A program made the translations under genes and the position numbers. This document shows positions 10,190 through 18,994 of a stretch of DNA of 37,851 nt, piece by piece. Location: the NCBI GenBank assembly GCA_003140315.1, contig PLJS01000268.1, positions 21,549-59,399 of the forward strand, in the 5' to 3' direction. Origin of the DNA: Hyphomicrobiales bacterium (GTDB lineage Bacteria > Pseudomonadota > Alphaproteobacteria > Rhizobiales > Xanthobacteraceae). Every line of letters starts with the position of its first letter. Within the stretch, counting starts at the first letter, position 1. The notes under the pieces were generated by a model that saw nothing but the letters and a program-made list of their open reading frames with translations, had not been told where the DNA came from and did no database searches.

Positions 10190-11197
10190 ATGACCGTCCG
10201 GGTCGCCATCAACGGGTTCGGCCGCATCGGTCGCAATATCCTGCGCGCCATTGCGGAATCCGGCCGCCACGACATCGAGGTCGTGGCACTCAACGACCTG
10301 GGGCCGGTCGAGACCAACGCGCATCTCTTGCGCTACGACTCGGTGCACGGCCGCTTTCCCGGCACCGTGACGGTCGAGGGCGACTCGATCAGTCTCGGCA
10401 ACGGCAAGATCAAGGTCTGCGCGGAGCGCGACCCCGGCAAGCTGCCGTGGAAAGACCTCGGCGTCGACATCGCGCTCGAATGCACCGGCCTGTTCACCAA
10501 CAAGGACAAGGCTGCGGCGCACCTGACCGCCGGCGCCAAGCGCGTGCTGGTCTCGGCGCCCGCCGACGGCGCCGACATGACGATCGTCTACGGCGTCAAC
10601 CACGACAAGCTCACCAAGGAGCACACGGTCGTGTCGAACGGCTCGTGCACGACCAACTGCCTCGCGCCGGTCGCCAAGGTGCTCAACGACACCGTCGGCA
10701 TCGAGACCGGCTTCATGACCACGATCCACGCCTACACGGGCGACCAGCCGACGCTCGATACGATGCACAAGGATCTCTACCGTGGCCGCGCCGCCGCGCT
10801 CTCGATGATCCCGACCTCGACCGGCGCCGCCAAGGCGATCGGGCTCGTGCTCCCTGAGCTCAAAGGCAAGCTCGACGGCGTCGCGATCCGCGTGCCGACG
10901 CCGAACGTTTCGGTGATCGATCTCAAGATCGTCGCCAAGAAGGCGACCACCGTGGACGAGATCAACGGCGCGATGAAGCGCGCCTCCGAGCAGCAGCTCA
11001 AGGGCATTCTCGGCATCACGACCCATCCCAATGTCTCGATCGACTTCAACCACGATCCGCACTCGGCCACGTTCCACATGGACCAGACCAAGGTCATGAA
11101 CGGCACGCTGGTGCGCGTGATGGCGTGGTACGACAACGAATGGGGCTTCTCCAACCGCATGGCCGATACCGCCGTCGCGATGGGGAAGCTGATCTGA
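10190..11197 (+). CDS. gap: Glyceraldehyde-3-phosphate dehydrogenase (type I), copy 1
   Basis: This enzyme interconverts glyceraldehyde-3-phosphate and 1,3-bisphosphoglycerate. The 335 residues include the Rossmann start [11 protein letters not shown]36 in LNDLG (consistent with NAD preference), catalytic C153 in SCTTNC, H180 in [10 protein letters not shown], and the C-terminal signature [12 protein letters not shown]. The ribosome-binding site is AGGAGAA. It lies 42 bp after tkt and is co-oriented with pgk, from which a palindromic repeat separates it. By hand alignment it is about 83% identical to copy 2 with no gaps. Confidence 0.96.
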   Translation: MTVRVAINGFGRIGRNILRAIAESGRHDIEVVALNDLGPVETNAHLLRYDSVHGRFPGTVTVEGDSISLGNGKIKVCAERDPGKLPWKDLGVDIALECTGLFTNKDKAAAHLTAGAKRVLVSAPADGADMTIVYGVNHDKLTKEHTVVSNGSCTTNCLAPVAKVLNDTVGIETGFMTTIHAYTGDQPTLDTMHKDLYRGRAAALSMIPTSTGAAKAIGLVLPELKGKLDGVAIRVPTPNVSVIDLKIVAKKATTVDEINGAMKRASEQQLKGILGITTHPNVSIDFNHDPHSATFHMDQTKVMNGTLVRVMAWYDNEWGFSNRMADTAVAMGKLI

Positions 11198-11212
11198 TTT
11201 CAATCTCTCCCC

Positions 11213-11296
11213 GTCATGGCCGGGCTTGACCCGGCCATCCACGTCTTAACTTCTCGCGAGAAAGACGTGGATGCCCGGCACAAGGCCGGGCATGAC
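11213..11296. repeat. Dispersed palindromic repeat, family A, copy 2
   Basis: Same plan as at 4019: it opens GTCATGGCCGGGCTTGACCC and closes GGCACAAGGCCGGGCATGAC, with inner arms CCACGTCTT / AAGACGTGG. It fills the gap1-pgk1 spacer and is read through in frame with pgk, which creates a spurious N-terminal extension of that gene back to 11216. As transcribed RNA it would form a long stem between the two cistrons. Confidence 0.87.
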
Positions 11297-11311
11297 GACA
11301 GGGTATGCGGC

Positions 11312-12499
11312 ATGACCTTCAAGACGCTTGATCAAGCTCATCTCTCCGGCAAGCGCGTGCTCGTGCGCGTCGATCTCAACGTCCCGACGGAGAACGGCAA
11401 GATCACCGACGCAACGCGCATCGAGCGCGTCGCGCCGACCATCACAGAGATCGCCGGGAAGGGCGGCAAGGTGATCCTGCTCGCGCATTTTGGCCGCCCG
11501 AAGGGCCGCGACTTGAAGGAGTCGCTCAAGCCGGTCGCGCACGCGCTCGCCCATGTGCTCAAGCGGCCGGTCGGCTTCGCGGACGATTGCGTCGGCGCGG
11601 CCGCCGAGACGGCCGTCGCGGCGATGCGGAATGGCGAGATTCTCCTTCTGGAAAATACGCGCTTCCACAAGGAGGAAGAAAAGAACGATCCCGCATTCGT
11701 CGAGAAATTTGCGCAGCTCGGCGACCTCTACGTCAACGACGCCTTCTCGGCCGCGCACCGCGCGCATGCCTCGACCGAAGGGCTCGCGCACAGGCTTCCG
11801 GCTTACGCGGGGCGCTCCATGCAGGCCGAACTCGAGGCATTGGCCATGGCGCTCGACGCCCCGCAGCGCCCGGTCGTCGCGATCGTCGGCGGCGCCAAGG
11901 TCTCGACCAAGCTCGAACTTTTGGAAAACCTCATGGCCAAGGTCGAGGCGTTGGTGATCGGCGGCGCGATGGCGAACACGTTCCTGTTTGCGCAGGGGCT
12001 CGATGTCGGCAAGTCGCTTGCCGAGAAGGACATGGCCGACACCGCGCGGCGCATCGTCGACAAGGCCGCGGCCGCGAATTGCGCCATCATCCTGCCGGTG
12101 GACGCGATCGTGGCGTTCCACTTCCAGGCTGACGCGCCCTCGCAGGCCTATGGCGTCGACGCGATCCCGGCTGACGGCATGATGCTCGACATCGGCCCGC
12201 AGTCGATCGAGCGCGTAAAGGCCGCGATCGACGCGGCCGCGACGCTGGTGTGGAACGGCCCGCTCGGCGCGTTCGAGATGCGTCCGTTCGATCGCGGGAC
12301 CGTGGCCATCGCCGGCTACGCCGCCGAGCGCACGAGCGCGAAAAAGCTCGTTTCGATCGCGGGCGGCGGCGATACCATCGCGGCGCTCAATGCCGCCGGC
12401 GTGGCCGGCCAATTCACCTATGTGTCGACCGCCGGCGGCGCGTTCCTCGAATGGCTGGAAGGCCGCACGCTGCCCGGCGTCGCGGCGTTGCGCGCCTGA
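11312..12499 (+). CDS. pgk: Phosphoglycerate kinase, copy 1
   Basis: This enzyme transfers phosphate between 1,3-bisphosphoglycerate and ADP in glycolysis/gluconeogenesis. The 395 residues include the signature [12 protein letters not shown], the substrate-binding [10 protein letters not shown], the hinge-proximal [12 protein letters not shown], and the nucleotide-site [10 protein letters not shown]. The start is the ATG at 11312 (MTFKTLDQ), which aligns with copy 2. An in-frame ATG at 11216 lies inside the palindromic repeat and is rejected. It follows gap by 114 bp, and an antiparallel esterase gene follows 6 bp after its stop. Confidence 0.95.
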   Translation: MTFKTLDQAHLSGKRVLVRVDLNVPTENGKITDATRIERVAPTITEIAGKGGKVILLAHFGRPKGRDLKESLKPVAHALAHVLKRPVGFADDCVGAAAETAVAAMRNGEILLLENTRFHKEEEKNDPAFVEKFAQLGDLYVNDAFSAAHRAHASTEGLAHRLPAYAGRSMQAELEALAMALDAPQRPVVAIVGGAKVSTKLELLENLMAKVEALVIGGAMANTFLFAQGLDVGKSLAEKDMADTARRIVDKAAAANCAIILPVDAIVAFHFQADAPSQAYGVDAIPADGMMLDIGPQSIERVKAAIDAAATLVWNGPLGAFEMRPFDRGTVAIAGYAAERTSAKKLVSIAGGGDTIAALNAAGVAGQFTYVSTAGGAFLEWLEGRTLPGVAALRA

Positions 12500-12505
12500 G
12501 CGCTG

Positions 12506-13723
12506 CTACGCCGGCGGCTTCATCAGCCCTGCCGAGGTCAATGCCTTCGTGATGATCGCCATGATGTCGACGGGGCGACGCGCCGCATCGTCGAACCTCG
12601 GCTCGTCGGCCTTACCGTTCAGGACTTCCACGCGCTCGTCCGGAATGATCTCGACGCCGCCCGGCACCAGCGACGTGCCACCGTTCGCCTTGCCGGCGGT
12701 AGCGTCGCTCGCGCCCGCGCGGACGCCCGCGTGCCCGGTCAGGCCGAAGAACTTTGCAATGTGATAGGACGACGAAATTCCCGCCTCGAGCAAGAACGGT
12801 GCGGCAGCCCCGCATTCCTGATCGTGGCTGCCGGTCGCCAGCGGCGTTCCGTGCGCCATCCCGGTGATGGTGTAGGACTCAATCAGGTCGACGCCGCCGC
12901 GGCGCCAGACTTTGCGCGGATAGCCGTCGACCGTGTCCGCGATCGGCGCTGAATCGACACCGTGAACATCGCTCCATTGCGCGACAAGGGCTTCGGCATT
13001 CGCCGGCTTGACGACCGCGTCCATGTCGCCTTGCCACACCGACACGCGCGGCCAAGGTCCGCGATGCGGCGATGCGCGCCGGACCAGATCGCCCCATTCC
13101 TTGGCGGTGTGCGTGCGCCCCTGAAACATGCTCTCGAAAGCCTGCTGCACGTTGCCCGCCGTGCCGTATGGCAGCCCCGCGATGATCGCGCCGGCGGCGA
13201 ACACCTCCGGATAGGTCGCCAGCATGACCGCCGTCATGGCGCCCCCGGCCGAAAGCCCGGTGATGAACACTTTGCTGCGGTCGATGCCATGCGCGCCGAT
13301 CGTCTTCTCGATCATCTGCCGGATGGAGAGCGCCTCACCGCGACCGCGCGCGATATCGCCGGGCAGGAACCAGTTGAAACATGTTTTTGGGTTGTTCGCC
13401 GGCGTCTGTTCCGGCAATAGCAAAATGAAGCCGTGACGATCCGCGAGCGTCGACCAGCCCGCGCCGAGATCGTAGCTTGCGGCGGACTGCGTGCAGCCGT
13501 GCAGGACGACGACCAGCGCCGGCGAGGGCGCCAGGTTCTTCGGCGCGTAGGTGAACATGCGCAAGGCGCCGGGATTCGATCCAAAGCCGCTCAACTCGGT
13601 GAGATGAGTTGGCGCCGCGGATGGTCCGGTCGCGCCCCGGGTCGCTGCAGTGGTCTGAAGCAGGGTCGACCAATGCCGGCGATAACGAGCCAGCGCCGAT
13701 AGCGTTTGTCCGAGTTTGCGCAC
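12506..13723 (-). CDS. PHB depolymerase family esterase
   Basis: This is an alpha/beta-hydrolase of the PHB-depolymerase/LpqC-like esterase family, 405 residues. Visible elements are the oxyanion-hole motif VVLHGCTQS (H75-G76), the lipase box GLSAGG with S158, a probable acid at D233 or D235 (WQGDMDAVV), and H291 in GMAHGTP. The C-terminal 80 residues are low-complexity and variable. The start is a GTG at 13723 with a clear AAGGAG upstream. No obvious signal peptide is seen, so it may be an intracellular esterase; real polyhydroxyalkanoate activity is unproven. It lies antiparallel between pgk1 and fba1, whereas in copy 2 pgk and fba are adjacent. Confidence 0.82.
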   Translation of the reverse strand: MRKLGQTLSALARYRRHWSTLLQTTAATRGATGPSAAPTHLTELSGFGSNPGALRMFTYAPKNLAPSPALVVVLHGCTQSAASYDLGAGWSTLADRHGFILLLPEQTPANNPKTCFNWFLPGDIARGRGEALSIRQMIEKTIGAHGIDRSKVFITGLSAGGAMTAVMLATYPEVFAAGAIIAGLPYGTAGNVQQAFESMFQGRTHTAKEWGDLVRRASPHRGPWPRVSVWQGDMDAVVKPANAEALVAQWSDVHGVDSAPIADTVDGYPRKVWRRGGVDLIESYTITGMAHGTPLATGSHDQECGAAAPFLLEAGISSSYHIAKFFGLTGHAGVRAGASDATAGKANGGTSLVPGGVEIIPDERVEVLNGKADEPRFDDAARRPVDIMAIITKALTSAGLMKPPA

Positions 13724-13777
13724 GCGTTTCTCCTTGTTCCGCGATGAGCCCTAACGCGCGGGCAAGAGGCTGGCTGC

Positions 13778-13814
13778 TGCATTGCGGTATATAATGCTGC
13801 ATCGCAATATATAA
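13778..13814. promoter_or_regulatory. Tandem AT-rich 17-bp repeat upstream of the esterase
   Basis: Two direct repeats, TGCATTGCGGTATATAA at 13778 and TGCATCGCAATATATAA at 13798, are spaced 20 bp apart, about two helical turns. They also contain an inverted pair ATTGCG / CGCAAT. They lie 55-91 bp upstream of the esterase start and 131 bp before fba1. The regular phasing suggests a promoter or operator, but no regulator can be named. Confidence 0.4.
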
Positions 13815-13944
13815 AGTGGCTGTCCAAGGCGCGGCATGGGGTGGAACTGCCGCGCGACCTCCGCGCCGGGGATAGTCAGCGCGTTCGCCCTTGCGCTATG
13901 AGAGTCGTCGATTCAGCCGGGTCAAGAAACATCGGGGGGCCGAC

Positions 13945-14973
13945 ATGAACCTCACGGAACTCAACAAGGTGGCGCAAGCCATGGTCGCGCCCGGGCGCGG
14001 TATCCTTGCGGCCGACGAGTCTTCGGGCACCATCAAGAAGCGCTTCGACGCCATCAGCGTCGAGAACACCGAGGATAACCGGCGCGATTACCGCGAGATG
14101 ATGTTCCGCACCACCGAGGCGATGTCGAAATACATCTCCGGCGTCATCCTCTACGACGAAACCATCTGGCAGAAGGCGAAGGACGGCACGCCGCTGGTCG
14201 AGATCATCCGCAAAGCCGGCGCGCTTCCGGGCATCAAGGTCGACGAGGGCACCAAGCCGCTGCCGAACTGCCCGGGCGAACTGATCACCACCGGTCTCGA
14301 CAAGCTCGCCGAGCGCCTGCCGAAATATTACGAGCAGGGCGCGCGCTTCGCGAAATGGCGCGCCGTGATCGACATCGGACCCGACATTCCGAGCTACGCC
14401 TGCCTGCACGCCAACGCGCACGCGCTAGCGCGCTATGCGGCGCTGTGCCAGGCGGCGCAGATCGTCCCGATCGTCGAGCCCGAGATATTGATGGACGGCG
14501 ACCATGACATCGATCGCTGCGCCATGATCTCCGAGTGGATGCTCAAGGAGACATTCCAGGAGCTCTATTACAACAAAGTCGCGCTCGAAGGCATCGTGCT
14601 CAAGCCGAACATGGTCGTGCCGGGCAAGGACGGCAAAACCCGCGCCACCGTGCAGGAAGTCGCCGAGAAGACCATCAAGGTGCTCAAGAACTGCGTGCCC
14701 GGCGCAGTGCCCGGCATCGCGTTCCTGTCAGGCGGGCAGACCGATGAAGAAGCGACAGCCAATCTCGACGCCATGAACAAGCTCGGGCCGCTGCCCTGGA
14801 CGCTCACCTTCTCGTACGGCCGTGCGCTCCAGCACGCGCCGCAGACGACATGGAAAGGCAAGAGCGAAAACGTCGCGGCCGCGCAACGCGCCTTCGCGCA
14901 CCGCGCCATGATGAACAGCCTCGCTGCGCTCGGCCAGTGGAAGGCCGATCTGGAAACCCGCAAGGCGGCTTAG
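13945..14973 (+). CDS. fba: Class I fructose-bisphosphate aldolase, copy 1
   Basis: This enzyme cleaves or forms fructose-1,6-bisphosphate through a lysine Schiff base. The 342 residues show the class I blocks GILAADESSGTIKKRF, ILYDETIWQK, KVDEGTKPLP, PIVEPEILMDGDH, the Schiff-base lysine region IVLKPNMVVPG, and FLSGGQ. The start is the ATG at 13945 preceded by GGGGGG; the frame is open back to 13891 without similarity to copy 2. It is separated from pgk1 by the esterase, so it probably has its own promoter. Its C-terminal half differs sharply from copy 2 at 34477, with several indels. Confidence 0.94.
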   Translation: MNLTELNKVAQAMVAPGRGILAADESSGTIKKRFDAISVENTEDNRRDYREMMFRTTEAMSKYISGVILYDETIWQKAKDGTPLVEIIRKAGALPGIKVDEGTKPLPNCPGELITTGLDKLAERLPKYYEQGARFAKWRAVIDIGPDIPSYACLHANAHALARYAALCQAAQIVPIVEPEILMDGDHDIDRCAMISEWMLKETFQELYYNKVALEGIVLKPNMVVPGKDGKTRATVQEVAEKTIKVLKNCVPGAVPGIAFLSGGQTDEEATANLDAMNKLGPLPWTLTFSYGRALQHAPQTTWKGKSENVAAAQRAFAHRAMMNSLAALGQWKADLETRKAA

Positions 14974-15079
14974 CCGTTTCGCTTGCCGCGCACGAACTGC
15001 GGGCCGACAATCGCGGCGATTCGCCAGCGTTAACGTATTGGCCCCCATTCCGCCCGATTGCGGTCGCATCCGACTGACG

Positions 15080-15739
15080 ATGATGTCCAAGGGACAGGGA
15101 ACAACGGCGCGCGAGGCCGCCCGCCTCTATCTCGTGACGCCGCCGGTCGGCGATCCGGCGGCGCTCGCGGATGACCTTGCAGCCGCGCTCAAGGCGGCGG
15201 ATGTCGCGGCGGTGCTGTTGCGGCTCGCGCCGGCGGACGAACACACGCTGATCAGCCGGATCAAGGCGCTGGGCGCGATCGTCCAGAGCGGTGGCGCCGC
15301 GCTGCTGCTCGACGGGCATGCCGGCATCGCGGCGCGCGCGGGCGCCGAAGGCGCGCATCTTGCCGGCATCGACGCATTCGGCGCGGCGCTCCCCGCGCTC
15401 AAGCCGGAGCGGATCGCCGGCTGCGGCGGCCTTGCGACACGCCACGACGCGATGCTCGCCGCCGAAACCGGCGCCGACTACGTGATGTTCGGCGAGCCGG
15501 ACGCGGGCGGACAGCGTCCGTCCTTCGAGGCCGTGCTGGAGCGGATCGAATGGTGGGCTGAGGTGTTCCAGATCCCCTGTGTCGGTTATGCCGCAAGCCT
15601 CGACGAGGTCGAGGCGCTGAGCGACGCGCGGGCCGATTTCGTTGCGGTCGGCGATCTCGTCTGGAACGACGCGCGCGGAGCCGCCGCGGCAATCGCCGCC
15701 GTGGCGCAACATCTCGCCGTCACGGAGCCGGTGCGATGA
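15080..15739 (+). CDS. ThiE/TenI-like thiamine-phosphate-synthase family protein, degenerate motifs
   Basis: This is a 219-residue (beta/alpha)8 protein of the thiamine monophosphate synthase superfamily. It keeps the N-terminal RLYLVTPP strand, and GADYVMFGEP resembles the phosphate-binding end. Several canonical ThiE positions are altered. The pyrophosphate-contacting Arg-x-Lys pattern is reduced to VLLRLAP, the Asn-Asp-Arg metal site reads LLLDGHAG, and the Gly-Gln-Asp stretch reads LAGID. It may therefore not be a true ThiE. Start choice between the paired ATGs at 15080 and 15083 is arbitrary. Its stop overlaps the start of the Sel1 gene (ATGA), tying it to that gene. Confidence 0.7.
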   Translation: MMSKGQGTTAREAARLYLVTPPVGDPAALADDLAAALKAADVAAVLLRLAPADEHTLISRIKALGAIVQSGGAALLLDGHAGIAARAGAEGAHLAGIDAFGAALPALKPERIAGCGGLATRHDAMLAAETGADYVMFGEPDAGGQRPSFEAVLERIEWWAEVFQIPCVGYAASLDEVEALSDARADFVAVGDLVWNDARGAAAAIAAVAQHLAVTEPVR

Positions 15740-16875
15740 CATTCCGCTTCGCCGCGTCGATCGCGGGCGCTGGGCTTGCGGCGTGGCTCACCGCATCTCA
15801 CGCGCATGCGCAGGCACCGATGCAGATCGTGCCGCCGGCCGCGCAGCCCGCACCGCGCGTCGTAGCGCCCCGCGAGGCCGCGCCAAAGCACGCCAAGCGG
15901 CCGATCGCGAAGAAAACGGCGCCCGATCAGCCCGCGGCGGTCAAGACCGAGCCGATCACACCGGCGACCGACGCGGCAACGCAAACCCAGGTCACCACCC
16001 TCAATCCGCCGGCATCGCCGGCCGGTCCGCAGGGTGACGTTGCGTTCGGAGCGTTCCAGCGCGGCGAATATCTCCTGGCCTTCAAGGAGGCGAACCGCCG
16101 CGCCGAACAGGGCGACCCGGTCGCGATGACGCTGATCGGCGAGCTCTACGCCGGCGGCAACGGCGTGCCCAAGGACGACAAGAAGGCGCTCGCCTGGTTC
16201 TCGCTCGCCGCCGATCGCGGCGACCGGCAGGCGATCTTCGCGCTCGCGATGTTCCGCTTCAACGGTCGCGGCGCGCCGCAGGACCGCGCCGAAGCCGCGG
16301 TGCTGCTCGCAAAGGCCGCCAAGCTCGGACACGTCGCCGCCCAATACAATCTGGCGCTGCTCTACCTCGAGGGCCAGGACGTTCCGCGCGATCTCGCGCG
16401 CGCCGTCGAATTGCTGCGTATCGCCGCGGATGCCGGTTCCCCGGAGGCTCAGTACGCGCTCGCGACGCTCTACAAGGACGGCAACGGCATCCCGAAAGAC
16501 CCCATCGCCGCCGCCAAGCTGCTGGCCTCGGCGGCGCGTGCCGGCATCGTCGACGCCGAGGTCGAATACGCGATTGCGCTGTTCAACGGCACCGGCATCG
16601 CGAAGGACGAGGGTGCCGCGGCGTTGTTGTTCCGCAAGGCCGCCCACAAGGGCAACCCGATCGCGCAGAACCGGCTCGCCCGCATCCTCGCGACCGGCCA
16701 TGGCCTCCCGGCCGATCCGGTGGCTGCGGCGCGCTGGCACATCATCGCGCGGTCGGCGGGGCTGTCCGACACCTGGCTCGAGAATTTCATCCAGACGCTG
16801 AGCGCCGCGGACCGCGAGAGCGCCGAGAAGACCGCCAAGTTCTGGATGGCCTATTCGGGCGGGCAGAAGCTGTAA
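15736..16875 (+). CDS. Secreted/periplasmic Sel1-repeat protein
   Basis: This 379-residue protein has an N-terminal signal peptide (hydrophobic run to ASHAHAQ, cleavage near residue 25). A Pro/Ala/Lys-rich linker spans residues about 26-95, followed by about six Sel1-like (TPR-related) repeats. Examples are GDPVAMTLIGELYAGGNGVP, GDRQAIFALAMFRFNGRG and GHVAAQYNLALLYLEGQDVP. Sel1 proteins act as protein-interaction scaffolds, often for envelope or signalling complexes; the partner is unknown. It overlaps the ThiE-like gene by 4 bp and precedes the inositol monophosphatase and the MotA/OmpA-like pair. Confidence 0.85.
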   Translation: MTFRFAASIAGAGLAAWLTASHAHAQAPMQIVPPAAQPAPRVVAPREAAPKHAKRPIAKKTAPDQPAAVKTEPITPATDAATQTQVTTLNPPASPAGPQGDVAFGAFQRGEYLLAFKEANRRAEQGDPVAMTLIGELYAGGNGVPKDDKKALAWFSLAADRGDRQAIFALAMFRFNGRGAPQDRAEAAVLLAKAAKLGHVAAQYNLALLYLEGQDVPRDLARAVELLRIAADAGSPEAQYALATLYKDGNGIPKDPIAAAKLLASAARAGIVDAEVEYAIALFNGTGIAKDEGAAALLFRKAAHKGNPIAQNRLARILATGHGLPADPVAAARWHIIARSAGLSDTWLENFIQTLSAADRESAEKTAKFWMAYSGGQKL

Positions 16876-16888
16876 TATTTGACTTGTC

Positions 16889-16910
16889 ATGCGCCGCGTA
16901 AGCGGCGCAT
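16889..16910. terminator. Hairpin after the Sel1 gene
   Basis: An inverted repeat ATGCGCCG / CGGCGCAT with a 6-nt loop lies 14 bp after the Sel1 stop and is preceded by GTC, so it resembles the outer arm of the family A repeat (GTCATG...). There is no T tract. It could be a remnant repeat arm or a weak terminator. Confidence 0.4.
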
Positions 16911-17009
16911 CAGATATCGCCCCGAGCATCTCGCGCGGCGACCCCGATGATCGGCGTCGGCGGATACCAGATCGCCCGCGTCCGCGAGCGACGACGACGG
17001 AGTAACGCC

Positions 17010-17804
17010 TTGCCGCCGCGATCCGCGCTTCTCAACGTCATGGTCGGCGCCGCCCGCAAGGCCGCGCGCGGCCTGACGCGCGATTTCGGCGAGGTCGAGC
17101 GGCTGCAGGTCTCGCTCAAAGGTCCGGCCAATTTCGTCTCCGCGGCCGACCGGCGCGCCGAGGAAATCCTGCGCGCCGAGCTCTCCAAGGCGCGCTCCGG
17201 CTACGGTTTTCTCGGCGAGGAGAGCGGCCGCCACGAGGGCAGCGACAAGACCCACACCTGGATCGTCGATCCGCTCGACGGCACCACCAACTTCCTGCAC
17301 GGCATTCCGCAATTCGCGATCTCGATCGCGCTCGAGCGCGAAGGCACGATCGTGGCCGGCGTCGTCTACAATCCGGCGAACGACGAACTCTATATGGCCG
17401 AGCGCGGCAAGGGCGCCTTCCTCAACGACCGCAGGCTGCGCGTTGCCGCGCGCACGCACCTTACCGACGCCGTCATCGGCTGCGCGGTTCCGCATCACGG
17501 CCGCGGCGACCTCGCGCAGTTCCGGCGCGAGCTCGAAGCCGTGCAGGACAAGGTCGCGGGGCTGCGCCGGTTCGGCGCCGCGGCGCTCGATCTCGCATTC
17601 GTCGCGGCCGGCCGGCTCGACGCCTATTGGGAGCGCAACCTCTCGCCTTGGGACATGGCGGCGGGAGTCCTGCTGGTGCGCGAGGCCGGCGGCTTCGTCA
17701 CCGACCTCGACGGGAACGACGCGATGCTGACGAAAGGCGACATCATCGCCGGCAATGAACCCATTCACCGCGACGTGTTGGCGCTGCTGAAAGCGGCCCA
17801 ATAG
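17010..17804 (+). CDS. suhB: Inositol monophosphatase family protein (SuhB-like)
   Basis: This is a Mg-dependent phosphatase of the inositol monophosphatase superfamily; SuhB-type members also associate with ribosomal RNA transcription complexes in enterobacteria. The metal-binding motifs are intact: GEESG, DPLDGTTNFLHGIPQF and the distal WERNLSPWDMAAG. The start chosen is TTG at 17010 (264 residues), which follows CGGAGTAA and matches the usual family N-terminus (RSALLNVMVGAARKAAR). An ATG at 16947 would add 21 atypical residues. It stands alone between the Sel1 gene and the MotA-like gene, co-oriented with both. Confidence 0.87.
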   Translation: MPPRSALLNVMVGAARKAARGLTRDFGEVERLQVSLKGPANFVSAADRRAEEILRAELSKARSGYGFLGEESGRHEGSDKTHTWIVDPLDGTTNFLHGIPQFAISIALEREGTIVAGVVYNPANDELYMAERGKGAFLNDRRLRVAARTHLTDAVIGCAVPHHGRGDLAQFRRELEAVQDKVAGLRRFGAAALDLAFVAAGRLDAYWERNLSPWDMAAGVLLVREAGGFVTDLDGNDAMLTKGDIIAGNEPIHRDVLALLKAAQ

Positions 17805-17974
17805 GCGGCCTGCGGCGAGATCGTCACGGCTTTTTTGGCGCGAATCAGCGATAAAGTGGGGCTTGGGATCGCGTCGGCGCGTAACCATCTCCTGATCCGC
17901 CCTGTGCCATTGCCGCGTCTGTGCCATCATTGCGGGCGATTGAGAGCCTTGACCGAAGGACGCGCGACAACGCC

Positions 17975-18991
17975 ATGGCGCGAGACATCGACCCGTTCAA
18001 GCTCTCCTCGCCCCGCATCTTCCTGGTGCGGATGCTGGTGTTTCTGATCCTGTGCGGCCTCGTGGCGACGGTGCTGCATCGCCAGATCTGGGCCGCCTTC
18101 CTCGCCAATCCGGGCCTCAACGCACTCATCATCGGCGTTCTCCTGGTCGGCACCCTGTTCGCGTTCCGCCAGGTCGTCCGGCTGTTCCCCGAGATCGCCT
18201 GGGTGAACGGCTTCCGCCTCGCCGATCCGGGGCTCGTCGTCGCGCGCCCGCCGGTTCTGCTCGCCCCGATGTCGACGATCCTCGGCGACCGCGCCGGGCG
18301 CATGGCGATGTCGTCGCTGACCATGCGCGGCCTTCTGGATTCGATCGCGACCCGGCTCGACGAGGCGCGCGACATGTCGCGCTACATGACGAGCCTGCTC
18401 GTCTTTCTCGGCCTGCTCGGCACCTTCTGGGGCCTGATCGATACGGTCGGCTCGGTCGGCAAGGTGATCGAGGGACTGAAGATCGGCGGCGACGCCGGCG
18501 CGATCTTCGACTCGCTGCGCGAGGGCCTCGCGGCCCCGCTCGGCGGCATGGGCATTTCGTTCTCGTCCTCGCTGTTCGGCCTTGCCGGCTCGCTCGCGCT
18601 CGGCTTCCTCGATCTGCAGACGAGCCAGGCCCAGAACCGCTTCTACATGGAGCTCGAGGACTGGCTGTCGACGACGGTGCGCGACCTGAGCGGCGACGGC
18701 TCGGCCACGGGCGCGCAGTCCGGCGACATGCGCGTCGCGATCGAGCGGCTGAAGGAGACCGTCGCCGACACCGGATCGAACCGCGCCGCGACCGCCGCCA
18801 TGGCGAATCTCGCCGAGGCGATCCATGGCCTCGTCGGCCACATGCGCAGCGAGCAGCAGATGATCCGCGACTGGGCCGACTCGCAGGCCGCGCAGGGGCG
18901 CGAGGTGCAGCGCCTGCTCGAACGCATCGCCGGCGAGGAACCGCGCAAGGACGAATTCCGCAAGGAAGACCTGCGCAAGACCGTGAGATAG
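17975..18991 (+). CDS. MotA/TolQ/ExbB-like proton channel protein
   Basis: This 338-residue inner-membrane protein has two N-terminal transmembrane segments (residues about 17-40 and 45-66), a cytoplasmic loop, and two further segments around LLVFLGLLGTFWGLIDTVG and GISFSSSLFGLAGSLALGFL. The GTFWGL motif and the layout match the MotA/TolQ/ExbB channel family, and a helical C-terminal tail follows. No flagellar genes are nearby. It is 3 bp from the downstream OmpA/MotB-like gene, so the two probably form a proton-driven envelope complex of unknown task. The start at 17975 is preferred over a GTG at 17921. Confidence 0.8.
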   Translation: MARDIDPFKLSSPRIFLVRMLVFLILCGLVATVLHRQIWAAFLANPGLNALIIGVLLVGTLFAFRQVVRLFPEIAWVNGFRLADPGLVVARPPVLLAPMSTILGDRAGRMAMSSLTMRGLLDSIATRLDEARDMSRYMTSLLVFLGLLGTFWGLIDTVGSVGKVIEGLKIGGDAGAIFDSLREGLAAPLGGMGISFSSSLFGLAGSLALGFLDLQTSQAQNRFYMELEDWLSTTVRDLSGDGSATGAQSGDMRVAIERLKETVADTGSNRAATAAMANLAEAIHGLVGHMRSEQQMIRDWADSQAAQGREVQRLLERIAGEEPRKDEFRKEDLRKTVR

Positions 18992-18994
18992 ACC

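Noticed and set aside
11216-11311. N-terminal extension of pgk1 from an upstream in-frame ATG
   Set aside because: The extension is the translation of a palindromic repeat; copy 2 and the family begin at the equivalent of 11312.
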